Origin: JACVCK01 sp041940385
GTDB lineage: Bacteria; Planctomycetota; Phycisphaerae; Phycisphaerales; UBA1924
Length of the DNA stretch: 54,020 nt
Assembly (NCBI GenBank): GCA_041940385.1
Contig: JBGTSD010000011.1
Location: forward strand, 1 to 54,020
Reading direction: 5' to 3'
Shown here: piece after piece, positions 32,922 to 42,648 of the stretch
Position numbering within the stretch: the stretch's first letter is position 1
How the letters are laid out: every line of letters starts with the position of its first letter
The notes under the pieces: generated by a model
The model's input: only the letters and a program-made list of their open reading frames with translations
What the model was told of the DNA's origin: nothing
Databases searched by the model: none
Translations under genes and position numbers: made by a program

Positions 32922-34559
32922 ATGCCCGCCGGTTCCGTGGCGATTCCCGCCGCGACCATCCTGCTGCTGACTCCGACCGACGGCGACGCCGCCGCGGTCA
33001 GCCACGTGCTGGATCAGGGCGGCTTCCGAACGCTGGCGTGCGAGGACGTCGCCGCACTCGCGGGCGCTCTGGCGTCGGAGCCGGCGGCGATCATTCTCGC
33101 GCAGGAAGCGCTGACCCAATCAGGCGATGCGGGGGCGTTGCTGGTCCGTGCGCTCGAATCTCAGGCCGAATGGTCGGACGTCCCCATCATCCTTCTGGCG
33201 ACGCCGGGGTCCAGCGAGATCGGCGCCTGGGAACACGCCCGCGCGCTCGAACCCGTCGGCAACATCTCCATCCTCGAGCGGCCGCTCCGCCGCACGACGC
33301 TGCTCAACGCCGCCGCCGTCGCGCTGCGCGCCCGCGAACGCCAGCATCGCCTGCGCCGCGTGCTCGCCGAGCGTGAGGCGACCGCCGCCGAGCTCGCACG
33401 CCATCGCGAGGATTTGCAGTCCGCCGTCGAGCAGCGCACCGCCGAGCTCGCCGAATCCACCGCCGCGCTGCACAGCGCCGAACGATTGGCCGCGCTCGGC
33501 ACGCTCGCCGCGGGCCTCGGCCACGACATCGCGAATCTCACGCTGCCCATCCGCGCCCGGCTGCAGACGCTCGAGTCCGCCTGCACCGCGGCAGAAGCCC
33601 GCGAAGACTTCGCCGCCATCGCCAAGTCGCTCGATCACCTCAGCAACCTCTCCGCCGGCATGCGCCTCATGGCCATGGACCCCGATCGCGAGGGCGCCTC
33701 AACACCCGCGGCGGACCTCGAGGCCTGGTGCGCCGAGTCATTCCAGGTCTGGCGCGCCGCGCTCCCGCGGCAGATCCGGCTGGAATGCGACGTGCCGAGC
33801 GGCCTGGGCGTGAACATCCCCCGCCACCGGCTCGCGCAGGCGGTCTTCAACCTCGTGCAGAACGCCGGCGAAGCGATGGCGCATCAGTCCTCCGGAACCA
33901 TCCGCATCTCCGCGCGGGCGGGAACCAACGCCGCCGGCGCAGCGGTGGTTCGACTGAGCGTCGAGGACGACGGGCCGGGCATGGCGCCCGAAGTAGTCGC
34001 CCGCTGCTTCGAGCCCTACTTCTCGACCAAGGGACGCGCGATCGCCACCGGCATGGGACTGGGATTGATCAGGGGCATCGTCGAGTCCGCGGGCGGCACG
34101 GTCGCGGTGCGCTCGGCCCCCGGCGAAGGCGCGACGTTCACGCTCACGCTGACCGCCACGGCGCCCGACGCGGCGCCGAACGTGCTCGGACCGCGCACCG
34201 CGGCCGTCTCCATCAAGGGCGATCGCGATGCGTCGCTCGCGCTGATGTTCCTGGGGCAGCTTGCGTTCAAGTCCGTTCGCCATCTGGAGGCGTCCGTCCC
34301 CGATGTCTCGCTCTGGATCGCCGAACAGCCGGACCCCGCGCTGGTGCGCGACTACCTGGAGCAGCACCCGCGCGGTCGGCTCATCATCCTCGACGACCAT
34401 CGCGAGAACCATCACGCGCCGGGCACGACCAACGGCGACCGTCCGCAGCACGAGAGCGTCCGAACAGTTCTTCTCGATCGCTCGCCGAGCCCCGGCGCGC
34501 TCCGAGACGCCATCGCCCGCGCCATCCAGGCGGGGGCGCCCGATGATCCCACACGGTAA
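32922..34559 (+). CDS. Histidine kinase with degenerate receiver-like ends
   Basis: A 545-residue soluble sensor kinase. Residues 1-125 look like a receiver fold, but the phosphoacceptor position reads AAIILAQEAL, without Asp. A coiled coil (135-190) leads to the H-box LGHDIANLTLPI with H201. The ATPase part has the N-box NLVQNAGEAM (311-320), G1 DDGPGM (351-355), F-box FEPYFSTKG and G2 GMGLGLIRGIVES. Residues 430-545 form a second receiver-like or variable region. No transmembrane segment is present, so input probably comes from KaiC encoded 3 bases upstream. AAGGAG lies 6 bases before the ATG. It is followed directly by a response regulator. Confidence 0.85.
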   Translation: MPAGSVAIPAATILLLTPTDGDAAAVSHVLDQGGFRTLACEDVAALAGALASEPAAIILAQEALTQSGDAGALLVRALESQAEWSDVPIILLATPGSSEIGAWEHARALEPVGNISILERPLRRTTLLNAAAVALRARERQHRLRRVLAEREATAAELARHREDLQSAVEQRTAELAESTAALHSAERLAALGTLAAGLGHDIANLTLPIRARLQTLESACTAAEAREDFAAIAKSLDHLSNLSAGMRLMAMDPDREGASTPAADLEAWCAESFQVWRAALPRQIRLECDVPSGLGVNIPRHRLAQAVFNLVQNAGEAMAHQSSGTIRISARAGTNAAGAAVVRLSVEDDGPGMAPEVVARCFEPYFSTKGRAIATGMGLGLIRGIVESAGGTVAVRSAPGEGATFTLTLTATAPDAAPNVLGPRTAAVSIKGDRDASLALMFLGQLAFKSVRHLEASVPDVSLWIAEQPDPALVRDYLEQHPRGRLIILDDHRENHHAPGTTNGDRPQHESVRTVLLDRSPSPGALRDAIARAIQAGAPDDPTR

Positions 34560-34562
34560 GCC

Positions 34563-34997
34563 ATGAACGACGCAGCACACATCCCCGGACTCTTCATGGT
34601 CGACGACAACGTCCTCGCCGCGCAGGCTCTGGAGCGATACTTCAAGCGCTCCGGCCTTATCCGCTGGCTCGGCTGGTGCGGCGACCCCGCCGAGGCGGTG
34701 GAGCGCGTCGCCGAGCTGAAGCCCGACGTGGTGCTGCTGGACGTCGAGATCCCCGGCGCCGATTGCTTCGCCGCGCTGCAGGAGATGGTCTCGCTGCGCC
34801 CGTCGCTGCGGGTCGTGATGTTCAGCGGGCACGCGCAGACCGATCTCATCGATCGCGCCCTGCGCGAGGGCGCGACCGGCTACATCGTCAAGGACGATCC
34901 CGTCGACGCGATCACGCCGCTCCTCGTCGACGCTTCCCGAGGCCAGTGCGTCCTGAGCTCGACGGCTTCGTCGGTCTACATGCGATCGAACTCCTGA
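34563..34997 (+). CDS. Single-domain response regulator
   Basis: A 144-residue receiver domain with the acidic pair D14-D15 (FMVDDN), phosphoacceptor D60 (VVLLDVEIPG), S88 (MFSGHA) and K110 (GYIVKDD). Only about 30 residues follow, with no DNA-binding or enzymatic output, so it probably relays phosphate or binds another protein. It starts 3 bases after the kinase stop. Its partner is presumably that kinase. Confidence 0.9.
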   Translation: MNDAAHIPGLFMVDDNVLAAQALERYFKRSGLIRWLGWCGDPAEAVERVAELKPDVVLLDVEIPGADCFAALQEMVSLRPSLRVVMFSGHAQTDLIDRALREGATGYIVKDDPVDAITPLLVDASRGQCVLSSTASSVYMRSNS

Positions 34998-35035
34998 AGC
35001 CGCGATATCGGTTTCTGTCAGAAGAGGTAAGACTG

Positions 35036-35824
35036 ATGGACCTGCAGCTCGCCCTCGTTCAGCTCGACATCGCGCCGTCCGATCCGGAGGCCAATCTCGC
35101 GCGCATGGAGCAGTTCGTCGCCAAGGCCGCGTCGCGCGGCGCCCAGCTCGTGGTGTTCCCGGAGGACGCCGTGACCGGCCCGCTGGAAGGGCAGGTCAAC
35201 TTCGTCGGATATGCCCCGACGTATCTGGCGCACTTTCAATCGCTCGCCGTCAAGCACGGCATCGACATCGTGCCCGGGTCGTGGACGATCCAGGAGGGCG
35301 ATGCGCGCTTCAACGCGGTCCACTACATCAACAGCGACGGGAGCGTCGCCGGCACGTACCGCAAGGTGAATCTCTGGGAGACGGAGCGCGCCTTCATCAC
35401 CCCCGGCGCCGCGGCCTCGGTCTTTCCAACCGCCCACGGGCTGGTTGGCCTCACGGTGTGCTGGGACATCGCGTTCCCTCTGCTCTTCGCGGAGATGAGC
35501 CGGCAGGGCGCCGAACTGGTGATCTCCCCGACCTACTGGTCGCTGTCGAGAGAAGCGGAGCGTCGCAGGTCCGTCGCCAAGGACGAGGTCCTGCTCATCG
35601 ATTCGCTCTGCACGACCCGGGCGTTCGAGAACGACATCGTGTTCGTCTACTGCAACGCGGCCGGCCACGTCGGCGATTCAAAGAAGGACGGCAAGCTCAC
35701 CGGAAGATCGCAGGTGACCCATCCGAAGGAGAAGGTCATCTGCAAGGCGTCCGGGAACGCCGAGGAGATGCTCCTGGCCCATGTCAAGCATCAGCGTGCG
35801 GCGGCGGCGGCGGCCGCTGTCTGA
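35036..35824 (+). CDS. Carbon-nitrogen hydrolase (nitrilase superfamily)
   Basis: A 262-residue amidase-like enzyme that hydrolyses a non-peptide C-N bond; the substrate is not predictable. The catalytic triad is visible: Glu in VVFPEDAVTG, Lys in TYRKVNLWETE and Cys in LTVCWDIAFPLLFAEM. GRSQVTHPKEKV is a typical late strand. The C-terminus is a run of Ala. The ATG at 35036 has GAGGT upstream. It lies 38 bases after the response regulator, in the same direction, so it may be the output gene of the KaiC operon; this is inference. Confidence 0.87.
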   Translation: MDLQLALVQLDIAPSDPEANLARMEQFVAKAASRGAQLVVFPEDAVTGPLEGQVNFVGYAPTYLAHFQSLAVKHGIDIVPGSWTIQEGDARFNAVHYINSDGSVAGTYRKVNLWETERAFITPGAAASVFPTAHGLVGLTVCWDIAFPLLFAEMSRQGAELVISPTYWSLSREAERRRSVAKDEVLLIDSLCTTRAFENDIVFVYCNAAGHVGDSKKDGKLTGRSQVTHPKEKVICKASGNAEEMLLAHVKHQRAAAAAAAV

Positions 35825-35879
35825 TCGGCCGGGTAGAGCCGCCTGCATCCCGATCGACCCTTCCACGCCACGGGGCAAG

Positions 35880-36362
35880 CTAGTCGGACCACGCCCGCTC
35901 CAGTTGTTCGCTGTCGATCTTGACCATCGTCATCATCGCCTGCATCGCCTTGGCGGCCTTCGCCGGGTCTGGATCGGAGATCATCTCGATCAGCCGCTTC
36001 GGATCGATCTGCCACGACACACCGAAGTGGTCCGTGATCCACCCGCACGCCATCGGCGTTCCTCCTGCCGCGACGAACTTGTCCCAATAGGCGTCCACCT
36101 CGTCCTGCAAGTCGCAGAGCGCGGCGATTGATATGCCCTGACTGAACGTGAACTGAGGCCCGCCGTTCAGCGCCGTGAACTCACGCCCGTCCAGCGTGAA
36201 GTCCACCGTCATCACCGTCCCCGCCTTGATGGGGAACTGCGACCCAAGGTCCGGGTAGCGGGTGATCCGTGTGATCCTCGAGTTCGGAAAGACCGACGTG
36301 TAGAACCGCGCGGCCTCCTCGGCCTGGTGATCGAACGTCAGAAACGTCTTGATCTGGGGCAT
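35880..36362 (-). CDS. VOC/PhnB-like glyoxalase-fold protein
   Basis: A 160-residue protein starting MPQIKTFLTFDHQAEEAARFYTSVFPNSRI, typical of the PhnB / '3-demethylubiquinone-9 3-methyltransferase domain' group. FTALNGGPQFTFSQGIS and DHFGVSWQIDP complete the pattern. These proteins have a VOC metal-binding fold; enzymatic activity is uncertain. I use ATG 36362; a TTG at 36377 is in frame. It converges with the nitrilase gene and is divergent from the DUF1801 gene. Confidence 0.85.
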   Translation of the reverse strand: MPQIKTFLTFDHQAEEAARFYTSVFPNSRITRITRYPDLGSQFPIKAGTVMTVDFTLDGREFTALNGGPQFTFSQGISIAALCDLQDEVDAYWDKFVAAGGTPMACGWITDHFGVSWQIDPKRLIEMISDPDPAKAAKAMQAMMTMVKIDSEQLERAWSD

Positions 36363-36449
36363 GCAAAGATCGTACAACGCTGCCCTGCGCCGACCAGCGT
36401 CAACGACGCATCACGGGGCGCGAAGGGTCACGAATCGGAGCGCACTGCC

Positions 36450-36947
36450 ATGGCGAAGAAGACTTCTCAACGGGCCGCGAAGGTCGCCCGCAACCCCGCG
36501 AAGGCCCCGAAGAAGCCCGTCGCCGGGAAGACGACGCAGCCCAAACTCCTCTCCGGCGGCAATCCCCAGATCGCCAAGGCCGACGGCGACGAAGCGGTGC
36601 AGGCCTACATCGCCGCCATGCCCGGCTGGAAGCAGGACGTCGGCCGCCGACTCGACGAACTCATCGTGCGGACGCTCCCGGATGTCCGGAAGGCGGTGCG
36701 CTGGAACTCGCCTTTCTACGGAACCGAGAAGAACGGCTGGTTTCTCTCGTTCCACTGCATCACGAAGTACGTCAAGGTCGCGTTCTTCAACGGAACATCG
36801 CTGAAGCCCATGCCGCCCGTCGAATCGAAGAACGAAGGCACGCGTTACCTGCACATCTTCGAGGATGGCGCATTCGACGAGAAGCAGATGACTAACTGGA
36901 TCAAGCAGGCGGCGAGAACGCCCGGCTGGTCCGGATTCAGTTGCTGA
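36450..36947 (+). CDS. DUF1801 domain protein
   Basis: A 165-residue protein. A basic N-terminus of about 35 residues rich in Lys, Ala and Pro is followed by the YdhG/DUF1801 fold: VQAYIAAMPGWKQDVGRRLDELI, RKAVRWNSPFYG, GWFLSFHCITKYVKVAFFNG and GTRYLHI. Members resemble iron chaperone frataxin-like folds but function is not established. GGAG lies 10 bases before ATG 36450. It converges with the desaturase gene. Confidence 0.8.
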   Translation: MAKKTSQRAAKVARNPAKAPKKPVAGKTTQPKLLSGGNPQIAKADGDEAVQAYIAAMPGWKQDVGRRLDELIVRTLPDVRKAVRWNSPFYGTEKNGWFLSFHCITKYVKVAFFNGTSLKPMPPVESKNEGTRYLHIFEDGAFDEKQMTNWIKQAARTPGWSGFSC

Positions 36948-36965
36948 GCGCGTGCGAAGAGCGCG

Positions 36966-37988
<1,023 letters not shown>

Positions 37989-38289
37989 GCACGGCTCCGG
38001 CCTGGCTTCGAGTTCGACCGCAGCGCATCGGGCCATGGTCGGAGCAAGGGGGCGATGGGGCGGCAGTATACTCGCGCGTGCGGACTCCGTGGCGGCGCCG
38101 AGCGAGCTCGCCAACCGATTATCTTCGGCCTCGGCACGATCCGATTGCATCCACTGTTCTTCGGCGAAGTCTTCACACGCTCCGCATCTTGTGCCGGAAC
38201 CGGGGGTTCCATCGTCGCTCCGGCTGACGCCGCGGGGGATGTCCCGGGCGCCGCAGCGCCGCCGCGTCCTTGCGGTACGATGCATCGGC
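37989..38289. promoter_or_regulatory. Divergent intergenic region of desaturase and P450 genes
   Basis: 301 bases between two divergent starts. A palindromic AGTATACT (38065-38072) supplies a TATACT hexamer on either strand, a possible -10 box about 78 bases from the desaturase start, but I see no matching -35. No binding-site palindrome stands out. Confidence 0.3.
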
Positions 38290-39867
38290 ATGTCCACACT
38301 GGGCGCCTCATCGGGGGGTGATCCGACGCTCGCATCGCCGCCGCAGCATCCCCGCGGCGCCCGCAAGTCCTCACGCCTGCGTCGATTGCCGCGCCAGCTC
38401 CTGCGTCAGAGCCCCTTCGAGGGGTCCGTGCGCCCCGGGCGAGTCCCGCTCCTCGCGCCGTTCTCCGGACGCCCCGCGCTGCCCTTCCCGCACCCGTGGA
38501 ACTACCGCGAGCCGCTCCGCATCCTCGAGACGTATTTCCACGGCGCCGACGCCGAGGCCGACTCCGGTCCGCGCCACTCCCGCTATCTCGATGTCCCCGG
38601 TTTCGCGCCCGTCCTCGTGACGCGTGAGCCCGCGCTCATCCGCTCCATCTCCATGGCCACCGGCGACAAGCCCGGCCAGTTCGACCGCGACACGCTCCCG
38701 ACCGGCGGCATCGCCCGCGCCACCGGCGAAGAGACCCTCCTCTACGCCAACGGCGCCACCTGGCGCGCCCAGAAGCAGCTCGCCGCGCCGCCCTTCGCCC
38801 GCTCGACGCTCTTCCAGCCCGAAGTCTTCACCGGCTTCGAACAGACCTTCCGGCGCATCGCCCTCGAACGCCTCGAACTCATGCGCGCCAAGGTCCGCGA
38901 GCGCGGCGCCAGCGAACTCCGCGTCCAGCTCGAGCCCGAGATCAAGGCCGTCATGCTCGACATGCTGGTCAACAGCTTCTTCGGCGCCGACGTATGCCCC
39001 GAGCACATCCGCTCGCGCGACGTCCCCGCGATGGACGAGGTCATCGACCACATCGTCCGCGACACCGTCATGACCAAGGCCGGCTGCCCGCTCCACCGGC
39101 TCCCGCGCTGGGTCGGCGGCGTGGCCCGCGCCCGCGACGCCGCCGCGATCTTCGAAGACCTCACCACCCAGGTCATCGAACCCCGCCGACGCGCCGGTGG
39201 CATGTGGAAGCACTTCCGCTCCGAGGCCACCGACGAAGCGCTCCGCCCCAACATCCGCGTCTTTCTCGCCGGCGCGCTCGAAGCCACGACCTCCTACGCA
39301 AGCTGGGCGCTCGCCCATCTCGCGCGCGATCCCGCGTCGCAGCAGCGCCTCTACGACGAGGTCCGCGACGTTGCCGACTACAGCCCCGATTCCCTGCAGC
39401 GCCTCGAATTCCTCGGCGCCGTCCTCAACGAAACGCTCCGCCTCACCCCCGCGCTCTACTTCCATCCGCGCCGCGCCACCATCGACACCGAAGTCCGCAC
39501 CGACTCCGGCGCCACGCTCTGCATGCCCGCCGGAACGCACATCCTCCTCGACGTCTGGCACGCCAACCGGCACGAGGACCACTGGGGCGTCGCCGTCACC
39601 GGTCACCCGGCGGACCGATTCGTCCCCGACCGCTGGATCGGCCGCGGCGCCAAGGACCACGGCGCCCGCGAGTGGCTCCACTTCGGCTTCGGACACGGCC
39701 CGCGCTTCTGCCCCGGCAAGAACCTCGGGCAGATGGAGGTCGCGCTCGTCGTCGGCGCCGTCGTCAAGCTCTTCGAACTCCGCGCCGTCCACACCGAGAA
39801 CCCCGCCCGCGCCGGCGTCTCGACCAAGCCCGCCGACGGCGTCCTCGTCGAACTCCGTGCCCGTTAG
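38290..39867 (+). CDS. Cytochrome P450
   Basis: A 525-residue heme monooxygenase. The heme loop is FGFGHGPRFCPGKNLG with thiolate C474. The K-helix ExxR is NETLRL, the I-helix AGALEATTSYASWALAHLA carries the acid/Thr-type oxygen pocket, and FVPDRWIG is the PERF-like segment. Class as judged by eye is CYP-B/eukaryote-like without a fused reductase; no ferredoxin or reductase gene is nearby. The ATG at 38290 (MSTLGASSGG) is used because upstream frame is antisense to the desaturase leader. A role in fatty acid hydroxylation would fit the divergent desaturase, but this is inference. Confidence 0.93.
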   Translation: MSTLGASSGGDPTLASPPQHPRGARKSSRLRRLPRQLLRQSPFEGSVRPGRVPLLAPFSGRPALPFPHPWNYREPLRILETYFHGADAEADSGPRHSRYLDVPGFAPVLVTREPALIRSISMATGDKPGQFDRDTLPTGGIARATGEETLLYANGATWRAQKQLAAPPFARSTLFQPEVFTGFEQTFRRIALERLELMRAKVRERGASELRVQLEPEIKAVMLDMLVNSFFGADVCPEHIRSRDVPAMDEVIDHIVRDTVMTKAGCPLHRLPRWVGGVARARDAAAIFEDLTTQVIEPRRRAGGMWKHFRSEATDEALRPNIRVFLAGALEATTSYASWALAHLARDPASQQRLYDEVRDVADYSPDSLQRLEFLGAVLNETLRLTPALYFHPRRATIDTEVRTDSGATLCMPAGTHILLDVWHANRHEDHWGVAVTGHPADRFVPDRWIGRGAKDHGAREWLHFGFGHGPRFCPGKNLGQMEVALVVGAVVKLFELRAVHTENPARAGVSTKPADGVLVELRAR

Positions 39868-40152
39868 GAATGCCGGCTGACCCGATAGTGACCATCGAAT
39901 CGACTAGGCGGTTTGTGGCCTGTCCGCGATGATCGCGACCTGACTCATTGCTCGCAGCGGAAGTAATATGCGCCGCTCATCCCTGCCTCATTGATCGCCC
40001 TAGCGATCTGGCCTGCGTGCAGAAGCTACGTCGGGTTTTGTTGATTCAAGACGCAGTCCCGTCTGGACGACGCGCGGTCGTAGGAGTGGGTTGAGCCGCA
40101 AGTATCCCTGTACGCTGTTCACGAGTTGGATGACTGTACGATCTAACGACCT

Positions 40153-40959
40153 ATGAGACGGCACATTGAAGTACTGCTTCGGCCACGCGGCGATGGCGTC
40201 CAGATTCGGGAGGTATTACGTCAGTTTGCGGAAACGATGGAGGAATGGACGCTGATTCGTTTTGTCGAGGAGCCGAATAAAGACACTCTGAAGCCCGATG
40301 TCGTGATTGAACTCTCAGATTCTGCGATGGGCGATAAGGTCCAATTGGGGTTCGTAAGCTCTCAACAGCAGCAAGGCTCTGTTCGTCAAGTGGGGAAGAG
40401 ACGTCGATCGAGACGGCCCCCCCGGCATGAGACTACGCGGCTCGTCACCGTTCTCTATCAATCCGGCACTAAACACGATATGCAAGCCACCAATGCTGCT
40501 GTTAAGCGATTCGTGCGAGACGTCCGCACATTCGCTCGATCAGGGCGGATTGCAATCCAAGTGAATGCGACCAGCGACGCTGGCGGATTACCCTATGTGA
40601 TCCCTGCTACACAAGCTCGCCTCGCGTTTGAGCGGTATCTCGCAGGATATCCCCACAGCGGCCACCCTGCGGATGATGAGCGATTGAACTACTTCATCTG
40701 TTCGGTGTCTCGATATGCGGCAGACGTCAATCCCGACGAGTTGGCTCGGTATCTGCGAGAGGACCATGGTTGGAGTCGAGAAGACGCCTCTGAGCTTGCA
40801 GCCCGGGTGTGGCATGGCTTGGATTTGCTTCGCGTGAATCGGCGGTTTGGCTGGATGCAACACGAATTCCGCAAGACGAATACAAGCGACAGTGCTTCTC
40901 CGCTATCGTGCGAGCCATGTAACGGCGACCTGGGTGATGTACCTGATTCACAAAAGTAG
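40153..40959 (+). CDS. Orphan protein of lower GC, unknown function
   Basis: A 268-residue protein I do not recognise. The region 39870-40960 is visibly poorer in GC and uses codons such as CGA, TCT and GAT that its neighbours avoid, a sign of recent acquisition. The N-terminal half (HIEVLLRPRGDGVQIREVLRQFAETM...) could be an alpha/beta domain, followed by a basic linker (GKRRRSRRPP) and a helical C-terminal half (LNYFICSVSRYAADVNPDELARYL...). There is no signal peptide or transmembrane segment. The frame is intact, with a plausible ATG. The 285 bases before it hold no other gene. Confidence 0.6.
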   Translation: MRRHIEVLLRPRGDGVQIREVLRQFAETMEEWTLIRFVEEPNKDTLKPDVVIELSDSAMGDKVQLGFVSSQQQQGSVRQVGKRRRSRRPPRHETTRLVTVLYQSGTKHDMQATNAAVKRFVRDVRTFARSGRIAIQVNATSDAGGLPYVIPATQARLAFERYLAGYPHSGHPADDERLNYFICSVSRYAADVNPDELARYLREDHGWSREDASELAARVWHGLDLLRVNRRFGWMQHEFRKTNTSDSASPLSCEPCNGDLGDVPDSQK

Positions 40960-40995
40960 ACTTGCAACAATTGCCCTGGGCGACGGCGCGATGCG

Positions 40996-41589
40996 CTAGA
41001 TTGGCCACGTCCCCAGCGCCACCTCCACCACCGCGCGCAGCTCCTCGCGCGACGCGCCGCCCGCCGCCTGCACCGACAGGCCGTACGTCACCGCCGACAA
41101 GAACCGCGCCAGCGCCTCGGGATCCGCGCTCCGCGCCAGGTCTCCCTCGTCCTGCGCGCGCTCGAGCCGCGCACGGATCAGCTTCTCGCCCTCGGCCCGC
41201 GTCTTCATCGCCGCGCGCCGCGCACAGTCCGCATCGTCGCCGCACGCCAGCGCGCTCTGCACGAGAAAACACCCGCGCGGCCCGCGCGCCGGCGCGATCA
41301 AATCCACCGCGCCGTATAGCATCCGCTCCGCCACCTCGCGCGCCGTCGGCGCGTCGAGCGCCGCCTGCACGTGCGCCGCCGGACCCCGCACGTACCGCTC
41401 GATCGCCTTCTTGTAGAGCGATTCCTTGTTCCCGAACGCCGCGTACAGACTCGGCTTGTTGATCCCCATCGCCCTCGTCAGCTCCGGCAGCGTCGCGCCC
41501 TCGTACCCCTTGCGCCAGAACACCTTGAGCGCAGCGTCAAGCGCCTGGTCGGGGTCGAACGATCGTGGGCGGCCGGGTCCGGGGGTCAT
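40996..41589 (-). CDS. TetR/AcrR family transcriptional regulator
   Basis: A 197-residue repressor. The N-terminal helix-turn-helix reads RSFDPDQALDAALKVFWRKGYEGATLPELTRAMGINKPSLYAAFGNKESLYKKAIERY, the standard TetR pattern. The C-terminal ligand domain has GCFLVQSALACGDDADCARRAA, typical of the group that controls short-chain dehydrogenases and efflux. ATG 41589 is the start; the upstream frame overlaps the operator region and SDR gene. It is divergent from an SDR gene, and two GTACC-N4-GGTAC palindromes lie between them, so it probably represses both. Confidence 0.92.
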   Translation of the reverse strand: MTPGPGRPRSFDPDQALDAALKVFWRKGYEGATLPELTRAMGINKPSLYAAFGNKESLYKKAIERYVRGPAAHVQAALDAPTAREVAERMLYGAVDLIAPARGPRGCFLVQSALACGDDADCARRAAMKTRAEGEKLIRARLERAQDEGDLARSADPEALARFLSAVTYGLSVQAAGGASREELRAVVEVALGTWPI

Positions 41590-41598
41590 GGGAATTCC

Positions 41599-41612
41599 GT
41601 ACCGAATGGTAC
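41599..41612. promoter_or_regulatory. Putative TetR operator 1
   Basis: GTACCGAATGGTAC, a palindrome GTACC-N4-GGTAC, 10 bases from the regulator start codon. The same arms recur at 41651-41664; centres are 52 bases apart, about five helical turns. Confidence 0.65.
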
Positions 41613-41620
41613 ATCGGCCC

Positions 41621-41649
41621 TTGACCCCGGGGAAACCCAATTCTACTTT
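41621..41649 (+). promoter_or_regulatory. Putative promoter of the SDR gene
   Basis: TTGACC (41621-41626) and TACTTT (41644-41649) are 17 bases apart. The second operator begins at the base after the -10 box and so would cover the start of transcription. Confidence 0.6.
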
Positions 41650-41665
41650 TGTACCCAGCGGTACA
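41650..41665. promoter_or_regulatory. Putative TetR operator 2
   Basis: TGTACCCAGCGGTACA, a palindrome TGTACC-N4-GGTACA, directly after the -10 box and 25 bases before the SDR start codon. Confidence 0.65.
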
Positions 41666-41689
41666 GATGCCGCGGAAAGGCCAGAAGAC

Positions 41690-42442
41690 ATGTCCCGCAA
41701 GCTCGAGAACAAGGTCGCCCTCGTCACCGGGGCCTCCAAGGGCATCGGCGCCGAGATCGCCCGCGACCTCGCACGCCACGGCGCCGCCGTCGTCGTCAAC
41801 TACGCCTCCGACAAGGCCGGCGCCGAGCGCGTCGTCGCCGACATCACCCGCAGCGGCGGACGCGCCGTCGCCTCTCAGGCCGACCTCTCCAAGGAAGCCG
41901 ACATCAAGCGCCTCTTCCAGGACGCCGACAGGGCCTTCGGCCGCCTCGACATCCTCGTCAACAACGCCGGCGTCTACGAGTTCCGTCCCCTCGAGGAAGT
42001 CGACGCCGAGCACTTCCATCGTCACTTCAACATCAACGTCCTCGGCCTCGTCCTCTCGACCAAGGAAGCCGCCAAGCGCTTCGGCAAGTCCGGCGGCTCC
42101 ATCATCAACATCTCCTCCGTCGCCGCGCGCAGCGGCCCGGCCACCGCCTCCGTCTACGCCGCCACCAAGGGCGCCGTGGACACCCTCACCCGCGCGCTCG
42201 CCAACGAGCTCGGTCCCCGAGGCATCCGCGTGAACTCCGTTAACCCCGGCATGGTCGAGACCGAAGGCGTCCGCACCGCCGGCTTCGACAAGAGCGACTT
42301 CCGCGCACAGGTCGAAGCGCAGACCCCCGTCGGGCGCATCGGCCAGCCTCAGGACATCGCGCCGCTCGTCTCGCTCCTCGCCTCGAGCGATGCGTCATGG
42401 ATCTCCGGCGAAGTGTTCTACGTCTCCGGCGGGAACATGTGA
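41690..42442 (+). CDS. Short-chain dehydrogenase/reductase (SDR, FabG-like)
   Basis: A 250-residue NAD(P)-dependent oxidoreductase of the classical SDR fold. TGASKGIGAEIA is the cofactor loop, NNAGVYEF the NAG motif, and the catalytic residues are Ser in NISSVAAR and Y-x-x-x-K in VYAATKGAVDTL. VNPGMVETEG and WISGEVFYVSGG complete the pattern. The NYASDKAGAE segment suggests NADP preference. It is the likely target of the divergent TetR regulator. The substrate is unknown. Confidence 0.93.
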   Translation: MSRKLENKVALVTGASKGIGAEIARDLARHGAAVVVNYASDKAGAERVVADITRSGGRAVASQADLSKEADIKRLFQDADRAFGRLDILVNNAGVYEFRPLEEVDAEHFHRHFNINVLGLVLSTKEAAKRFGKSGGSIINISSVAARSGPATASVYAATKGAVDTLTRALANELGPRGIRVNSVNPGMVETEGVRTAGFDKSDFRAQVEAQTPVGRIGQPQDIAPLVSLLASSDASWISGEVFYVSGGNM

Positions 42443-42648
42443 TGCGAAACAACGCCCACCGACATCCGCCGCACGTCGAACGCCGACCGACCCGACGCGA
42501 AACCCACCGCCATCGCCTCGACGGCGCACGCTCCCGGCGCTGCGACTGACCCATCAACCCACGCGGCCACGTGCGCCGCGCTCCTCACCGAGGAAGCCCC
42601 GCGAGCCCTCCGTTCGCGGAGCTTTGTCGTTGCCGCTCTCCGCGCCGA

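Noticed and set aside
42608..42626. CTCCG-TTCG-CGGAG hairpin after the SDR gene as a terminator
   Set aside because: Only a 5-bp stem and a 3-base T run; too weak to call, and 165 bases from the stop.
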